This document shows, in pieces, positions 1-10,229 of a stretch of DNA of 32,000 nt (within the stretch, counting starts at the first letter, position 1; each line of letters starts with the position of its first letter). The stretch spans positions 1-32,000 of the forward strand of contig CAIIXF020000089.1 in NCBI GenBank assembly GCA_903813345.2, written 5' to 3'. Source of the DNA: Owenia fusiformis (Eukaryota > Annelida > Polychaeta > Sabellida > Oweniidae). The notes beneath the pieces were generated by a model, which saw only the letters and a list, made by a program, of their open reading frames with translations, did not search any database and was not told where the DNA came from. The position numbers and the translations under genes were made by a program.

Positions 1-770
1 TATCCGTTTATAGTGATTGTTTGACAGCATATGATCATTATATGCCAGTGTATAGTGACTTATGCCAATGCACAGTGAATGTAAGCAAGTGTATGGTCAC
101 TGTATACCAGTGAATGGTGACCGTATATCCGTTTATAGTGATTGTTTGACAGTATATGATCACTATATGCCAGTGTATAGTGACTTATGCCAATGCACAG
201 TGATTGTAAGCAAGTGTATGGTCGCTGTATACCAGTGAATGGTGACTTTGTATCCGTTTATAGTGATTGTTTGAGAGTATGTGATCACTATATGCCAGTG
301 TATAGTGACTTATGTCAATGCACAGTGACTGTAAGCAAGTGTATGGTCACTGTATACCAGTGAATGGTGACTGTATATCTGTTTATAGTGATTGTTTGAC
401 AGTATATGATCACTATATGCCAGTGTATAGTGACTTATGTCAATGCACAGTGACTGTAAGCAAGTGTATGGTCACTGTATACCAGTGAATCGTGACTGTA
501 TATCCGTGGTATAGTGATTGTTTGACAGTATATGATCACTATATGCCAGTGTATAGTGACGTATATCAATGCACAGAGACTGTAAGCAAGTGTATGGTCA
601 TTGTATACCAGTGAATGGTCACTGTAAATCAGTGTATCGTAATTGTATGCCAGTATATGATCATCATCATGGCCATTGTATGCCAGTGTATAGTGACTGC
701 ATGTCGGTGTATGGTCAGTGTGTGCTAGTGTATGACTTTATATCAGTATATGATCTGATTTTATCACTCT
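1..770. repeat. Tandem satellite, 125 bp higher-order repeat of ~21 bp subunits
   Basis: The landmark TATCCGTTTATAG recurs at about 1, 126, 251, 376 and 501, which gives a period of 125 bp. Inside each period are six diverged subunits of about 21 bp with the rough consensus GTATRGTSACTGTATDCCAGT. After about 620 the higher-order order breaks down and only single subunits continue to about 770. The array starts before the window. One frame is open over the end of the array (569-922) and reads a seven-residue repeat like CMPVYGH, which is what any in-phase 21 bp satellite would give, so I do not call it a gene. Confidence 0.93.
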
Positions 771-2567
771 TACAAAGTGACAAAATGAACAAAACGGATA
801 TTTCGCGAAATCGTTTAAACCTTTTCATGCTATTGCATTTCCATCATCATCATATCGGGTTTCCATCTTTATGCAAGCTAGATATACCAAATTATTTGAG
901 TAAAAAGAGGTTAAAAGTTTAAGTATAAGTTCAGATTTGAAAGAGCCACGACATTTCAGTACAGACACTTTAAAAAAGGTGCATCACAAGTCCTAGCTAT
1001 GGGAATAAAAAGTTATAATATCAAATTTATTTTCAAGATCATTACGACAAATTTGATTCAAAATAACTGAGGCATTAATGAATAATAAATGTGTTTCGCA
1101 TGAATATTTCTTTAGCAACTAGCTGGAGCATAATGGTAACACGCCACTAAATGAGAAGAACCGTTTATTCAAGCCTTGGTTCTTTTTGATTTCCACGTAT
1201 GCTTATTATGGAAGTGCATAGCTAGTGTGTCCCAACATGTTGTGTTGACAGCTGATAACCTGGTCTGCTGCATCTCTGCAATTCCTGGCTGCAATTTGGA
1301 GGATCATGGGTTTTCTAGAAATTGATTCTAACAGCGTCTGGATCTAGCTAAAACCCTGGAGCAAATTAGCATTGCTAATATCTAGCAAAATCTTAGGAAT
1401 CACCATTTTAAAAAACTACTTTCTCAAAAATATTAAACGAAGTACTATATCAATGTCTTCGCCATATATCAAAAGCATTTATACTACTTTTTTGATGAAT
1501 TTGATGCAAATCCCCTTAGTGCCTTTGCTAGAAGATGAGTCTCAATTAAATAGACACTCTGCAATTTTCAAAGTATCATAACATGGCAGCTTTACATGTG
1601 AGGAAATGGTGTGGGGGCTAAACCAAAAGTTGAAAAATTTCGCTGAAATTTGGTCTAAAACATTCTCAAGATCCTTGTTACATAAGACCATGGTCAAATT
1701 CATTGACTGATTCACTAAACATGGCCTTTTTATTCTGAACTATCACACTTCATAAAGGTTCACATCATCAGGTTACGACCACAATGTTAAGAAGAGGAGT
1801 TTGAGGAAACTGTAGTTAATTTATACATATGACTTTTTTATGCCAAGTGCTAATGTAAAAAAAGTCACATATGATTTAAAAAAGTGTATGTAAAAAAGAG
1901 CTTCTTTATCATAAATATATTTAGTGGTGCGACACCCAATATGTTAATGAGACTCAAGCTGACCTACTAACATTCTTATCCGAGGTAAATACATTGATGC
2001 ATTCATTGGTTGCATCTTCTTAACCAGGAAGTTAATTCCTTAAAAATTAAACAGCCGGAATAAGACATAGGAATTATCAAGTCATTTTGCTGTGAAATTA
2101 TTATCACATTAATAAGTAAGTAAACAGCTTTATACCATTCTGTGATGTAATATAGTGATAAAGGAGATTCTGGGCTAAATAAAATCATTGCTGAAAATGA
2201 GGTTTTGGGGTTTTCTTTTTTCTTTGATAAGGTGATTAACTTTTTGACATGTTTGGGTCTCATCAGTTTTCCGTCAGTTGGCCCTCGTATTTTTGTTGGA
2301 CATGTCAAAGGTGGGTGTACACTCTTAATACTCACTAAAGCAAAAAGTGAAATGTAGAAAAGAGTACTCAGGGAGAGCACCCAAACATCACGGATGCACC
2401 GCAACTCCGGAATCGCAACCAAAGATGGCCAAGCAATTTTTGGGGTTTTTAGTAAGGGATTAGGGTTATCTTGGTTGCTATCCAAGATTGTTACCCAAAT
2501 AGTAATGAGTAAAAAGACACTTATGGTTTTAACTAATGGCTACATAACTTGATATTGTAAATTTTTG
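771..2567. other. Gene-free stretch left of the membrane-protein gene
   Basis: No convincing exon is visible. There is a possible SINE relic near 1118-1345 and a short hairpin at 1826-1873, where CATATGACTTTTTTA faces TAAAAAAAGTCACATATG. A minus-strand open frame at 2003-2485 has no recognisable motif and is not supported. The promoter of the gene starting at 2568 should lie here, but I see no clear TATA or initiator that I would defend. Confidence 0.6.
1118..1345 (+). repeat. Possible tRNA-derived SINE relic
   Basis: The stretch from 1120 has a tRNA-like flavour: CTAGCTGGAGCATAATGGT resembles a degenerate A box and D arm, and about 35 bases later TTCAAGCC resembles part of a B box. A region of non-tRNA character follows. 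The boxes are imperfect, no cloverleaf closes, and no target duplication was found. This is a weak pattern-based call. Confidence 0.2.
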
Positions 2568-4442
2568 ATGCGTCTTGTCAGTAATGTAAATAGCATAGTC
2601 TTATTCTTATCTTTGCCCCTCACGCTTGAAATAATCGAAGCATATCAAATACTCTTTCAGACTATGGATTGCGTTTTGCGGTACTGTCGTCTTAGCTACT
2701 ATTTTCCAATGAGGCCTGTGCGCATTTTTGAGGAATGGATGTTTGGACACGTCATGCTGACTGTTTATTTCCTCCTATTCTCATCCTGGTTAAATTTCAC
2801 CAATGATCACGGTAATGAGCTCGCAAAACTCCTGTATGACATCAATATCAACCCAATTGATATCTTGCAGAAATGTCCAACTGTACAGGACATAGTGAAC
2901 AATCAGAATTGTTTCAATCCTTCTGTCACATCAAATCAAGAGAGAGACCGTACACGTATCCTTGATGCAGTGAACTTTAAAGGAAAACTCATACACTGTG
3001 GAATTACTGAAAGAGCCATTCAACAGTGTCTTTTGACGATTTGCAAGTCAATCGAATGCATAGACAGCTTGACAAGAGACAACTTGAATATTGAAAGGCT
3101 AAAAAGATGTGATGTAACCATGGATATGTTAACGACATTGACCACAAACCCAGAGACTGATGCTTTCTACAATAAGGCATTTATGGATAGTTTAAATTGG
3201 ACATTTTGGAAAGCCATGTCTGAGTACTCATTTGGAATATTTGGATTTTGTACGTATGTTTTAGGTTTTGTTATGTGTCAGATAATTTGTCTACATGGTT
3301 CAATTGTAGGAAACATCAGACAACTGGAATGTAACAGTAGAACTGTAGAAGATGAAATATTTACGCAGGGAATGGTGAAACGGTCAATTACGGTTCTTTG
3401 GATGGGTATGCATATGGCATGGGCTATTGTATTGTTAATGATATCACTAGCGTGTTATGGTTGGAATAACATTGGCTTCCTTGTCATTTTGAATGTTTGT
3501 TTTAAAGCGGAAATTCATACCAAAACAATATACATTGAACAATTCGTTCATGTGCTAATATGTGCACTTTGGGTATACAGTTTCCAATGTGTGTATGCTT
3601 GGTACATGACTTGTTTGATGGTCTTTGGATTGACAGTATTACAATGTATCTTGATGTTGTCGGAAACATCCATTTCTTTCGAACCATTCTGCTCAATTGA
3701 TGCAAAAAGACTTTTACAGGTACCTAGTAATAATAATGATGAAAAAATATTCACAGTGATATCAGATATATTGATGTGTACAGAAAACGATGGGTTGTTA
3801 CAGGATGACGCCATGCGAATGTTATCTTTTGGTATAAAGGCTGCATTTGTTGGAACTTTGGGAAGAACAGAGGGTGATCAATTAGAGTTGATCAGACGTA
3901 TGCATAGGGTAGGCAACATATTTTTAAATAGCAGTTTGTGCAAGTCAATGAGAAATGTGAGATTTAAGAATATTAATAGCTCTGAGTTAATTAGTCACAT
4001 TATTGTCCCATCCCTAAGACACAATAAGATACAGTCAGTTGAGATCATTAACAACTATGCTCTAACGGATAATTGTGATCTAATATCAGATTCATTGATT
4101 GCAGAAAATTACAGTTTGAAGGTCTTAGACATACGATTTGAACGCAAGTCAGGTTTTCAACATATGTTTTACTGGTTATGCTATGGGCCAAGGTCCAATA
4201 TCAAATTTACATCAAAGGGTGTTAAGGAATTATTACAAGCATGTGTTAAAAGATTGGAAACTGCTCCGTTAGAAGCTGTTGTAATCACCGGTTATACACA
4301 AGCATGTGTTAAAAGATTGGAAACTGCTCCGTTAGAAGCTGTTGTAATCACCGGTTATACACCAGCGGACGAAAATATCGAAGATCTCTGTGCACTACTT
4401 AGGTCAGAAGGTATTTACGTATTAGTAGAGCCATATAATTAG
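2568..4442 (+). CDS. Multi-pass membrane protein of unknown family, single exon
   Basis: I do not recognise the family. The frame is open through a TTG just before the first ATG at 2568, giving 624 residues. Hydrophobic stretches lie near residues 10-25 (signal-like), 58-76, 221-247, 272-296, 324-344 and 345-365. Between the second and third is a Cys-bearing segment (about 80-215) with NFT and NWT glycosylation sites, probably extracellular. After the last helix is a soluble tail of about 250 residues. Parts of it (SVEIINNYALTD, LKVLDIRF, LEAVVITGY) read like degenerate leucine-rich beta strands, perhaps ribonuclease-inhibitor type. Residues 557-598 are a perfect tandem duplication of 21 residues. 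The in-frame Met codons near residues 33 and 48 are alternative starts, because the hydrophobic first 45 residues could be intron read-through. No intron is needed within the frame. A lineage-specific receptor or channel-like protein is possible, but function is unknown. Confidence 0.75.
   Translation: MRLVSNVNSIVLFLSLPLTLEIIEAYQILFQTMDCVLRYCRLSYYFPMRPVRIFEEWMFGHVMLTVYFLLFSSWLNFTNDHGNELAKLLYDININPIDILQKCPTVQDIVNNQNCFNPSVTSNQERDRTRILDAVNFKGKLIHCGITERAIQQCLLTICKSIECIDSLTRDNLNIERLKRCDVTMDMLTTLTTNPETDAFYNKAFMDSLNWTFWKAMSEYSFGIFGFCTYVLGFVMCQIICLHGSIVGNIRQLECNSRTVEDEIFTQGMVKRSITVLWMGMHMAWAIVLLMISLACYGWNNIGFLVILNVCFKAEIHTKTIYIEQFVHVLICALWVYSFQCVYAWYMTCLMVFGLTVLQCILMLSETSISFEPFCSIDAKRLLQVPSNNNDEKIFTVISDILMCTENDGLLQDDAMRMLSFGIKAAFVGTLGRTEGDQLELIRRMHRVGNIFLNSSLCKSMRNVRFKNINSSELISHIIVPSLRHNKIQSVEIINNYALTDNCDLISDSLIAENYSLKVLDIRFERKSGFQHMFYWLCYGPRSNIKFTSKGVKELLQACVKRLETAPLEAVVITGYTQACVKRLETAPLEAVVITGYTPADENIEDLCALLRSEGIYVLVEPYN
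4236..4361 (+). repeat. Exact 63 bp in-frame tandem duplication
   Basis: Two adjacent 63 bp copies (4236-4298 and 4299-4361) are identical at every base and each encodes 21 residues starting QACVKRLETA and ending ITGYT. Both boundaries fall on codon borders, so the frame is kept. Identity of the copies means the duplication is recent or is an assembly artefact. Confidence 0.95.
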
Positions 4443-4467
4443 CTTCTTAATACAAATGCTAACTTAA

Positions 4468-4955
4468 AGGCCCACTATACTTAATTTAGAAGAAAAAAGA
4501 AAAAATGATCATTGAATCATATTACTCACACACTCGCTCAAATATGACACAAAGTTTGATTTGCTTTAATACTAAACCAAAAATATAATAACTCACATAG
4601 AAAAAAACATTTGAAGTTTAGAGATAATAAGACATGCATGTACATGCTAAACAAAGTGCATGTTTTCAATTACTTTTGATTTAAAAGATGGCGGCACTGC
4701 TATAAAAATGAATGTATCATGTAATACAAACAACTTTGCCATCTTTCAATGACATTGATAAAAACTTGACAGATAAAGCTTGACAGATTGAAAATAGTTT
4801 TTGAGCAATTATTGTAAGCTTTGATGTGGTCCGTTTGAGCTGTTGTTGGTGTCAAATGAAAGATAGGGTTCTTATCAATACATTGGACATTCTATAGAAT
4901 TCAAATAAAAGTCTTTATTTTGCCGAAAAACATTGAAAATTCGCAAAGTGGGCCT
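4468..4955. mobile_element. MITE with AGGCCCACT termini and TTAA duplication
   Basis: AGGCCCACT at the left is matched by its reverse complement AGTGGGCCT at the right. Both ends are flanked directly by TTAA (4464-4467 and 4956-4959). TTAA duplication is the hallmark of piggyBac-type insertion. There is no coding capacity. The interior contains AAGATGGCGGC (4686-4696), which matches a YY1-type site. The element begins 25 bases after the stop of the membrane-protein gene, so it probably forms part of that gene's 3' UTR. Confidence 0.75.
4904..4909 (+). terminator. Candidate poly(A) signal AATAAA inside the MITE
   Basis: This AATAAA is followed by a T-rich and G/T-containing stretch. It is the first canonical signal after the stop codon at 4442, and it lies within the MITE. 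Another AATAAA lies at 5345-5350. Which one is used cannot be told from sequence. Confidence 0.4.
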
Positions 4956-5263
4956 TTAAAGAGAACCCTTCTAGTGACAATTTGCACAATATAAAATATA
5001 GACACTACAGGAGTTACATATTGAGACTGGGAGACATTGTAAACCTGTCCCTTAATCTCTGAATGAGGGGATTATACTACTTGTAATTGTTGAAATGATG
5101 AAGAACACTTCCTCATAAGCTGTTAAAAATTATGAAAATTAAGAGAGTTTAAATGCATGTATATTCAAAATCAGAATTGATTTCAGAATTTGATTCTATT
5201 GATTGTGATATTTTCAAAACACTGATGGTAACTGAAAATTATATTATTGTGTATCAGATCGTA

Positions 5264-5522
5264 TGATAATCTGTATTTTTGTAGATGTAGCTGTAGATTG
5301 TAGTATGTATGTTTTTTAGTGACTAATGTATCATGTAACTTTTCAATAAAATATATAAGTTGTAAAGGTATTAAGGCTTTATTATGTTGATTTAAAAATT
5401 TATATAGATAGATATGTTAGTGTACATCATATTGTATTATATTCTGTATTTTTGTAGATGCAGCTGTAGAATTGTAGTAGTTTAGCGACTAACGTATCAT
5501 ATAACTTTTCAATAAAATATAT
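5264..5522 (+). repeat. Direct repeat of a ~95 bp segment, two copies ending in AATAAA
   Basis: About 5264-5361 and 5434-5522 share CTGTATTTTTGTAGATG, AGCTGTAGA, TATCAT, TAACTTTTCAATAAAATATAT and intervening bases with scattered substitutions. Both copies end at CAATAAAATATAT. They look like two copies of a retroelement 3' end or a duplicated poly(A) region. They lie directly before the LINE fragment that begins near 5525. Confidence 0.7.
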
Positions 5523-5524
5523 TA

Positions 5525-5870
5525 TTTTACATCTTATTAATGATAGTGATGTCACTAAAGCACATGGTCCTGAGGAGATATTCAATAAAATGCTCAAATT
5601 ATGTGCACATTCTATAGGAGATTCACTTTCAATTAACAAAATTTTTCAAGAGAGCATTTTCCCTGACATTTGGAAAGAGGGTACAATAGTTCCAATATTT
5701 AAAAAAGGAGACAGAGCACTAGTTACTAACTACAGACCAGTTACTCTTCTTAGTTCAGTCTCTAAAATCTTGGAATCTATAATTCATAAAATACTTTATT
5801 CTCACCTCGTGCAACATGATCTTATTTATAGGCTTTAGAGTGGGTTCCTGCCCAAACATAGTACTGTCAA
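5525..5870 (+). pseudogene. CR1/Jockey-like LINE, reverse transcriptase N-terminal piece (host LINE, part 1)
   Basis: The frame 5590-5838 and its upstream continuation read the classic non-LTR reverse transcriptase start. Motifs in order are KAHGPEEI, IFPDIWKEGTIVPIFKKGD, NYRPVTLLSSVSKI and, after a stop codon, SGFLPKHST. No endonuclease domain is upstream, so the copy is 5' truncated. An in-frame TAG after IYRL (5836-5838) breaks it. The catalytic part of the domain is missing here because another LINE is inserted at about 5870. The exact border is uncertain by tens of bases. Confidence 0.85.
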
Positions 5871-6885
5871 TTACAATGAAGTAATTGTACTACAAGATGT
5901 ATTTCAAAATTCAAAAAGACTTCTAACGCTTTTAGAATTCAATGACAAATTCCACAGTAATATTGATTTTTTAGACTATTTGAGTCTAAAAAACACTATT
6001 CCAAAATCTTGGCTAAGAGACGTCATGGAGAATAATCAGAATATCACTGATTATGAAAGAAATAAAGCACATGTACAAAAGTTCCTTACTCAGTCAAAGA
6101 TTAGTAAAATAATATACTGGGAATTTGTTCAGAATTTAGAAAAGAATTTAAAATATATAGAAGGATGGAATAAAGATCTAAATTTGTCACTCAATCAAAA
6201 TGATTGGAAGAAGATAAATAAACTTAACAAACTGAGTAACTATGAACCTAAGTTATCATCCTTCCCTTACAAAGTCCTTCATAGATTTTTAGCAACTAAT
6301 ACATACCTAAAAATGTGTGGACTCGTAGAGTCAAACATTTTCACTTTTTGTAAAGCAAATCCTGAAACGATTTGCCATCTTCTGTATGAATGTACTATTG
6401 TAAGTGCCGTATTAAATGACATTAAACAATGGCTCCCTTTAGAGCTCACATTGCTATGCACTAAACAAAATGTATTGATAGGACCTGAGAGTATAAATGA
6501 GAAGACAATCATCTTAAATAATATGCTATGTATTTTTAAAAGGTATGTTTATTTGTGCAAATATTCTATGCTAAAACCAACACTTAAAGGTTTTATAAGT
6601 AATGTGAAGGAATATTTTATTATGGACAAACGAGTTGGCAGAGGCGATAAGTGGAAAATTATGGAAACAAAATTAAACGAATGAAACTGATGATTTTTTC
6701 CTTTAAATAAAAAATTGCCAATGGTATAACGTCTCTTAAGATGAAATATTTAACCAATACTGTATTGTAAAATTGCTAAATGTAGGTTTATCATGTAACT
6801 GTACTGTAATTGTTTATTGCAATTGCTTTAACATGCTTATTCTTTGAAATAAAAACATTATAAAAAAAATATAAAAAAAACTTAT
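5871..6885 (+). mobile_element. L1/Tx1-like LINE 3' end inserted in the host LINE
   Basis: A 5'-truncated ORF2 tail is open to the stop at 6684. It reads LQDVFQNSKRLLTLLEFNDKF, then NTIPKSW and KVLHRFLATNTYL. A reverse transcriptase zinc-binding pattern follows, with CKANPETICHLLYEC, typical of L1/Tx1-type ORF2 C-termini and unlike the FDYC-type ending of the surrounding LINE. After the stop come a short 3' UTR, an AATAAA at 6848-6853 and an A-rich tail. This arrangement fits a target-primed insertion into the older LINE. I could not find a clean target duplication. Confidence 0.75.
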
Positions 6886-7590
6886 TATATAGTTCATGAT
6901 ATTCATGAATACATTGATGATAACAAGAATGTAAGATCAGTATTTTTGGATAATTTATATAAATGATTTGCCAGGTGAATTACTATCAAAATCGTTCATT
7001 TTGCTGATAATACCTACCTCCATTTTTTGCCCATATGTCAAAAACACACCAATTCAAAGTTCTTTGGAGAAGCTTGCTCTCTGGGCTGCCGCCTGGACAA
7101 TGCAATTCAAAGCTCAAAAAGCGCCGACCTCATTTTCTCTAGAAGAAATGTTCCTTTTGACCCACCACCATTGATATTAGGTGCAGATGTTATTTCCAGT
7201 TATGAGAATCACAAACACCTAGGGCTTAATTTGGACATACACCTTAACTTTAATTATCATATTGATCAGATTATAAAAAGAGTTACTTCACTTCTAAGAC
7301 CAATGAAAAAATTGAGCAAACTATTAAATAGTAAGCACTTAGAGATAATATATAATACGTATATCATGCCACATTTTGATTATTGCGATGTACATGATGT
7401 AATTTACATTAAGGCTTTACATTTGAAACTAAAAGCTCTTGACAGACTCCACTACCGAGAAGCCTGCCTGGTATCTGGTTCTATTCATGGCTCAAATACT
7501 ATTAAAGTCTTAAATTCTTTGAATTGGAAATCTTTATCCGTTAGAAGAATCGAGCACCTAAAAATGTTTGTTTTTAAATGCAGATACTAG
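6886..7590 (+). pseudogene. Host LINE, part 2: reverse transcriptase end and thumb
   Basis: The fragment resumes with YINDLPGELLSK in one frame and then FADNTYL, the position of the catalytic F-A-D-D box. The second aspartate reads as Asn. The frame 7027-7590 continues with HLGLNLDIHLNFNYHIDQI, LRPMKKLSKLL, YIMPHFDYCD and LNWKSLSVRRI, all usual for CR1/Jockey-type elements. Motifs A and B of the reverse transcriptase are absent and several frameshifts exist, so the copy is dead. The LTR element interrupts it at 7590. Confidence 0.85.
7587..7590. other. Target-site duplication CTAG, left copy
   Basis: CTAG precedes the first TG of the 5' LTR and is repeated at 11417-11420 immediately after the last CA of the 3' LTR. 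Four bases is a usual duplication length for Ty3/Gypsy- or BEL-type insertion. Confidence 0.85.
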
Positions 7591-8765
7591 TGTAGCGACC
7601 CTGGGTTGGCTACCCTTGCAAATGCCAACCTTATTCCCAGTCTCGCTACTTCCCTTCCGCTCCAGAGCGCGAATACTTCCGCTGCAGGGTCAGGGTAATA
7701 GTTGCTTGAGCTATATAGTTTTTGTATCGGGACAACTATTTTGCAAGGGTTTTTTAATGTAAAGCATTTTGTGAGGTAACTACTTTTTGTAAGGGTTTAT
7801 CTCGCGAGAAGTTTCGCGAGAAGAGAGTTGGCGCCATATTTTTCCCCACGAGGAAGTTTTGATTTAAATTGCGATGTTTTAGATTCGTTTTTCGACACTT
7901 GATCGGGCCTGATCAATCGTCATGGCAGCCAGGGAGATGGAGAGAGTGGCCGCAAGATTGAGGTTGTATTTTTATATTTGAACTCCACTGCAGTGCTGAG
8001 CATACTTGTAGAAATATTGTGAATCATTTTCAGTTTATTTTTCTTTGACTTTTGAGAGTCATCTGAGTTTGACATTGGATTTGATTGGGTTATTTGTAAC
8101 AGTTGATCTACTGTGATTGATTTTCTTTGAGAGAATTATGTAATTTTTGGCTGGAAGATCTGGCCTAGTTTTGATATGCTCAGCGCGCAGGTGAGATTTT
8201 TCACAGCGCCACCTTTTGACTATCGCTTTACTTAAAGCTCGATGTTGTTTTAATTGTAAGCGCTCATATAGCCGCCATCTTACTTAAGTCATTTGTAATC
8301 TTTCTGCCATGTAATTTCCTATGATTTCATTTGATAGATAAAACTGATGTAAAACCAAATCTCATTATTTATTTACAATTAAACTTTAAAACTTTACTTG
8401 ATTTGTTGTGTTGATTGTTTGTAGTCATTGATTGATGGTTTAGATGGAATAACAGTAAAATGGCCCTATAATTAACTTCTGATATCTTCCTAACTTCATT
8501 CATATTTGTTCAATTAGTGTTTCCAACTTTTGTGTCTATTCATAGATGGCAGCACTTTACAGATAGTCAAGCAATCAATCTCTTTCAGCTCAAATCCGAT
8601 TCACTACGTGCTTTGACCGGTCAGCTTACCACGCTACCATTTGTTTGCTCGTTCGGTCCAGTTTGTTTGTTTGTTTGTACGGGTTGCTTTGTTGTAGGAT
8701 TGGTTAATTGATTGATTGGGCAGCCCGTACGTGGCAGTTTCGGGATTAAGACCGGAGCTGTTACA
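7591..8765 (+). repeat. 5' LTR
   Basis: It begins TGTA and ends TACA, an inverted terminal tetranucleotide. It contains TCTCGCGAGA near base 210 of the LTR, a YY1-type CCGCCATCTT at 8272-8281, and a short reading frame from the ATG at 7922 (MAAREMERVAARLR, closing after LYFYI). No canonical AATAAA is present; ATTAAA occurs near 8382. A GTTTGTTTGTTTGTTTG run lies near 8665. Confidence 0.93.
7800..7822. promoter_or_regulatory. TCTCGCGAGA palindrome plus near-copy in the LTR
   Basis: A perfect TCTCGCGAGA at 7800-7809 is followed after three bases by TTCGCGAGAA. In vertebrates this palindrome is a known core-promoter element bound by BANP. Its position upstream of a GC-rich patch and ATG would suit the LTR promoter. 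Function in this organism is inference. The same pair occurs in the 3' LTR at 10451-10473. Confidence 0.45.
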
Positions 8766-8766
8766 T

Positions 8767-8784
8767 TGGTTAGTCGCGGCGGGA
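8767..8784 (+). other. Candidate primer-binding site
   Basis: TGGTTAGTCGCGGCGGGA begins one base after the 5' LTR. TGG pairs with the tRNA CCA end, and the length of 18 is standard. I could not assign the tRNA by eye. Confidence 0.5.
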
Positions 8785-10229
8785 TTTTTGAGTTGTTTGT
8801 TTGATTGATTGATTGTTGTTTAAGTATTTGTGAAATTCTGCAGCAAGTTTCTCGTGCGCGGTTGAGATTTGATGACCTACTCTAGTCCAGTCCTGGTAGT
8901 AATTGACTGTGATAGACTGATACTACTGATAGTGAGCTTTACTGATTGTGCTAGAGGAGCTGGCGACTTGTCATCGAGCGCCACGTCTGACGTTTGCTCC
9001 CTTTCAAGACATGGCATATTTCTCTGAAATTATGCAGAAACACCAGATTATGAATTCACTCACTGATATGACAACTGATACTGCGTTTTGTTTTCCAGGT
9101 TGACATGAAGGCCCTACTGTGGTTGAACCGGCTCGTATTACTACACAGGCCCCGAGTTCCTGCGTTGCAGTAAGCCAGACTGCGGCAGCTTATCATGTTG
9201 TGACATCTACTTGGCAGGTCCTGGCCGGGCCTCAGGATGGTTGTGATCTCGATGCGCCTGTCAGCAGTTGTGATTATGGCGGCAAACAGATTAGGCCTAC
9301 TTGGAGTCTGCAATGATTCACACCTGAGTGCGCCTGCCAGGAATGGCGCAAAGCAGCATGTAGACACGACTTATGACTCCCTCGATTGTGACAATATATT
9401 ATTCCAGCCAGTGACTTTTACTGATCGTGTCCTATTACCGATTATATGAATTATGAATACTGATTAGAAGAGACTACCGAGGAATAGACTTATACTACTA
9501 CCGAAATATTACATGGATCATGCTAATGATGAACCTTATGCTGATTATCCCGATAAAATGGACTGTGTTCCATTGGATTAATCGTCAACGTGATATATTC
9601 CGAAAAATGGATTTTCGTTTCCATTGAATTATCATTGTGGTCATTAGTGGTAGCTGATCTATATGTTCCTGACAAAATAATTGAGCCAGATTGGGCCATT
9701 GGCTTATGATTAATATACATTGTGAAGGACAGTGAATGTTACTTGCACTGCCTCTATTTATTTGTACCTGTGCATCATAGCTGCATATAGCCATATAGCT
9801 GTAAAGGTATGGTTTATGAGCTCTGATTGGGCATCCATGGCTGAATATCTACTACATTTATATCTGTGCTTCAACATCAAGACAGTATTGTGTTTGACTG
9901 ATTTGAGCTGTTCCGGGATGGAGTGCACGCCTCCCAGGATTTGAACTGTAGAACGGGACTTCACCACTGTCAGCATGTGATATTTTAATGTTATGAACAC
10001 TGAGTTTGAGAATTGTATATTTTATGCTGAGAAAAAGACCTTGTAAATGTTGAATTTTCTAGGTTATTTTTGAATGAAACTTTGTACAATGGTTTGTTAT
10101 TGGTCTGGGCGGTCCTCATATTCAGCATTTGGTGGTATTTGATTTTGGAGAATATGCCGTCCAGGCCAAGCAGATGACCATTTTTGAGGGTGAATAATTT
10201 TGTACATTTTGAGGTTAAAGGCTTTTCTC

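Noticed and set aside
569-922. 117-codon open frame with repeated CMPVYGH-like units
   Set aside because: It is the in-phase translation of the 21 bp satellite and then runs into unrelated sequence; there is no sign of a real gene.
2003-2485. 160-codon minus-strand open frame upstream of the membrane-protein gene
   Set aside because: No family motif is seen, it begins at ordinary AT-rich DNA and has no splice or poly(A) support. A search against transcripts would settle it.
8517-8711. 64-codon frame present twice (again at 11168-11362)
   Set aside because: The duplication only reflects the two LTR copies. The sequence is a low-complexity GTTT-rich part of the LTR, and the frame does not start at ATG.
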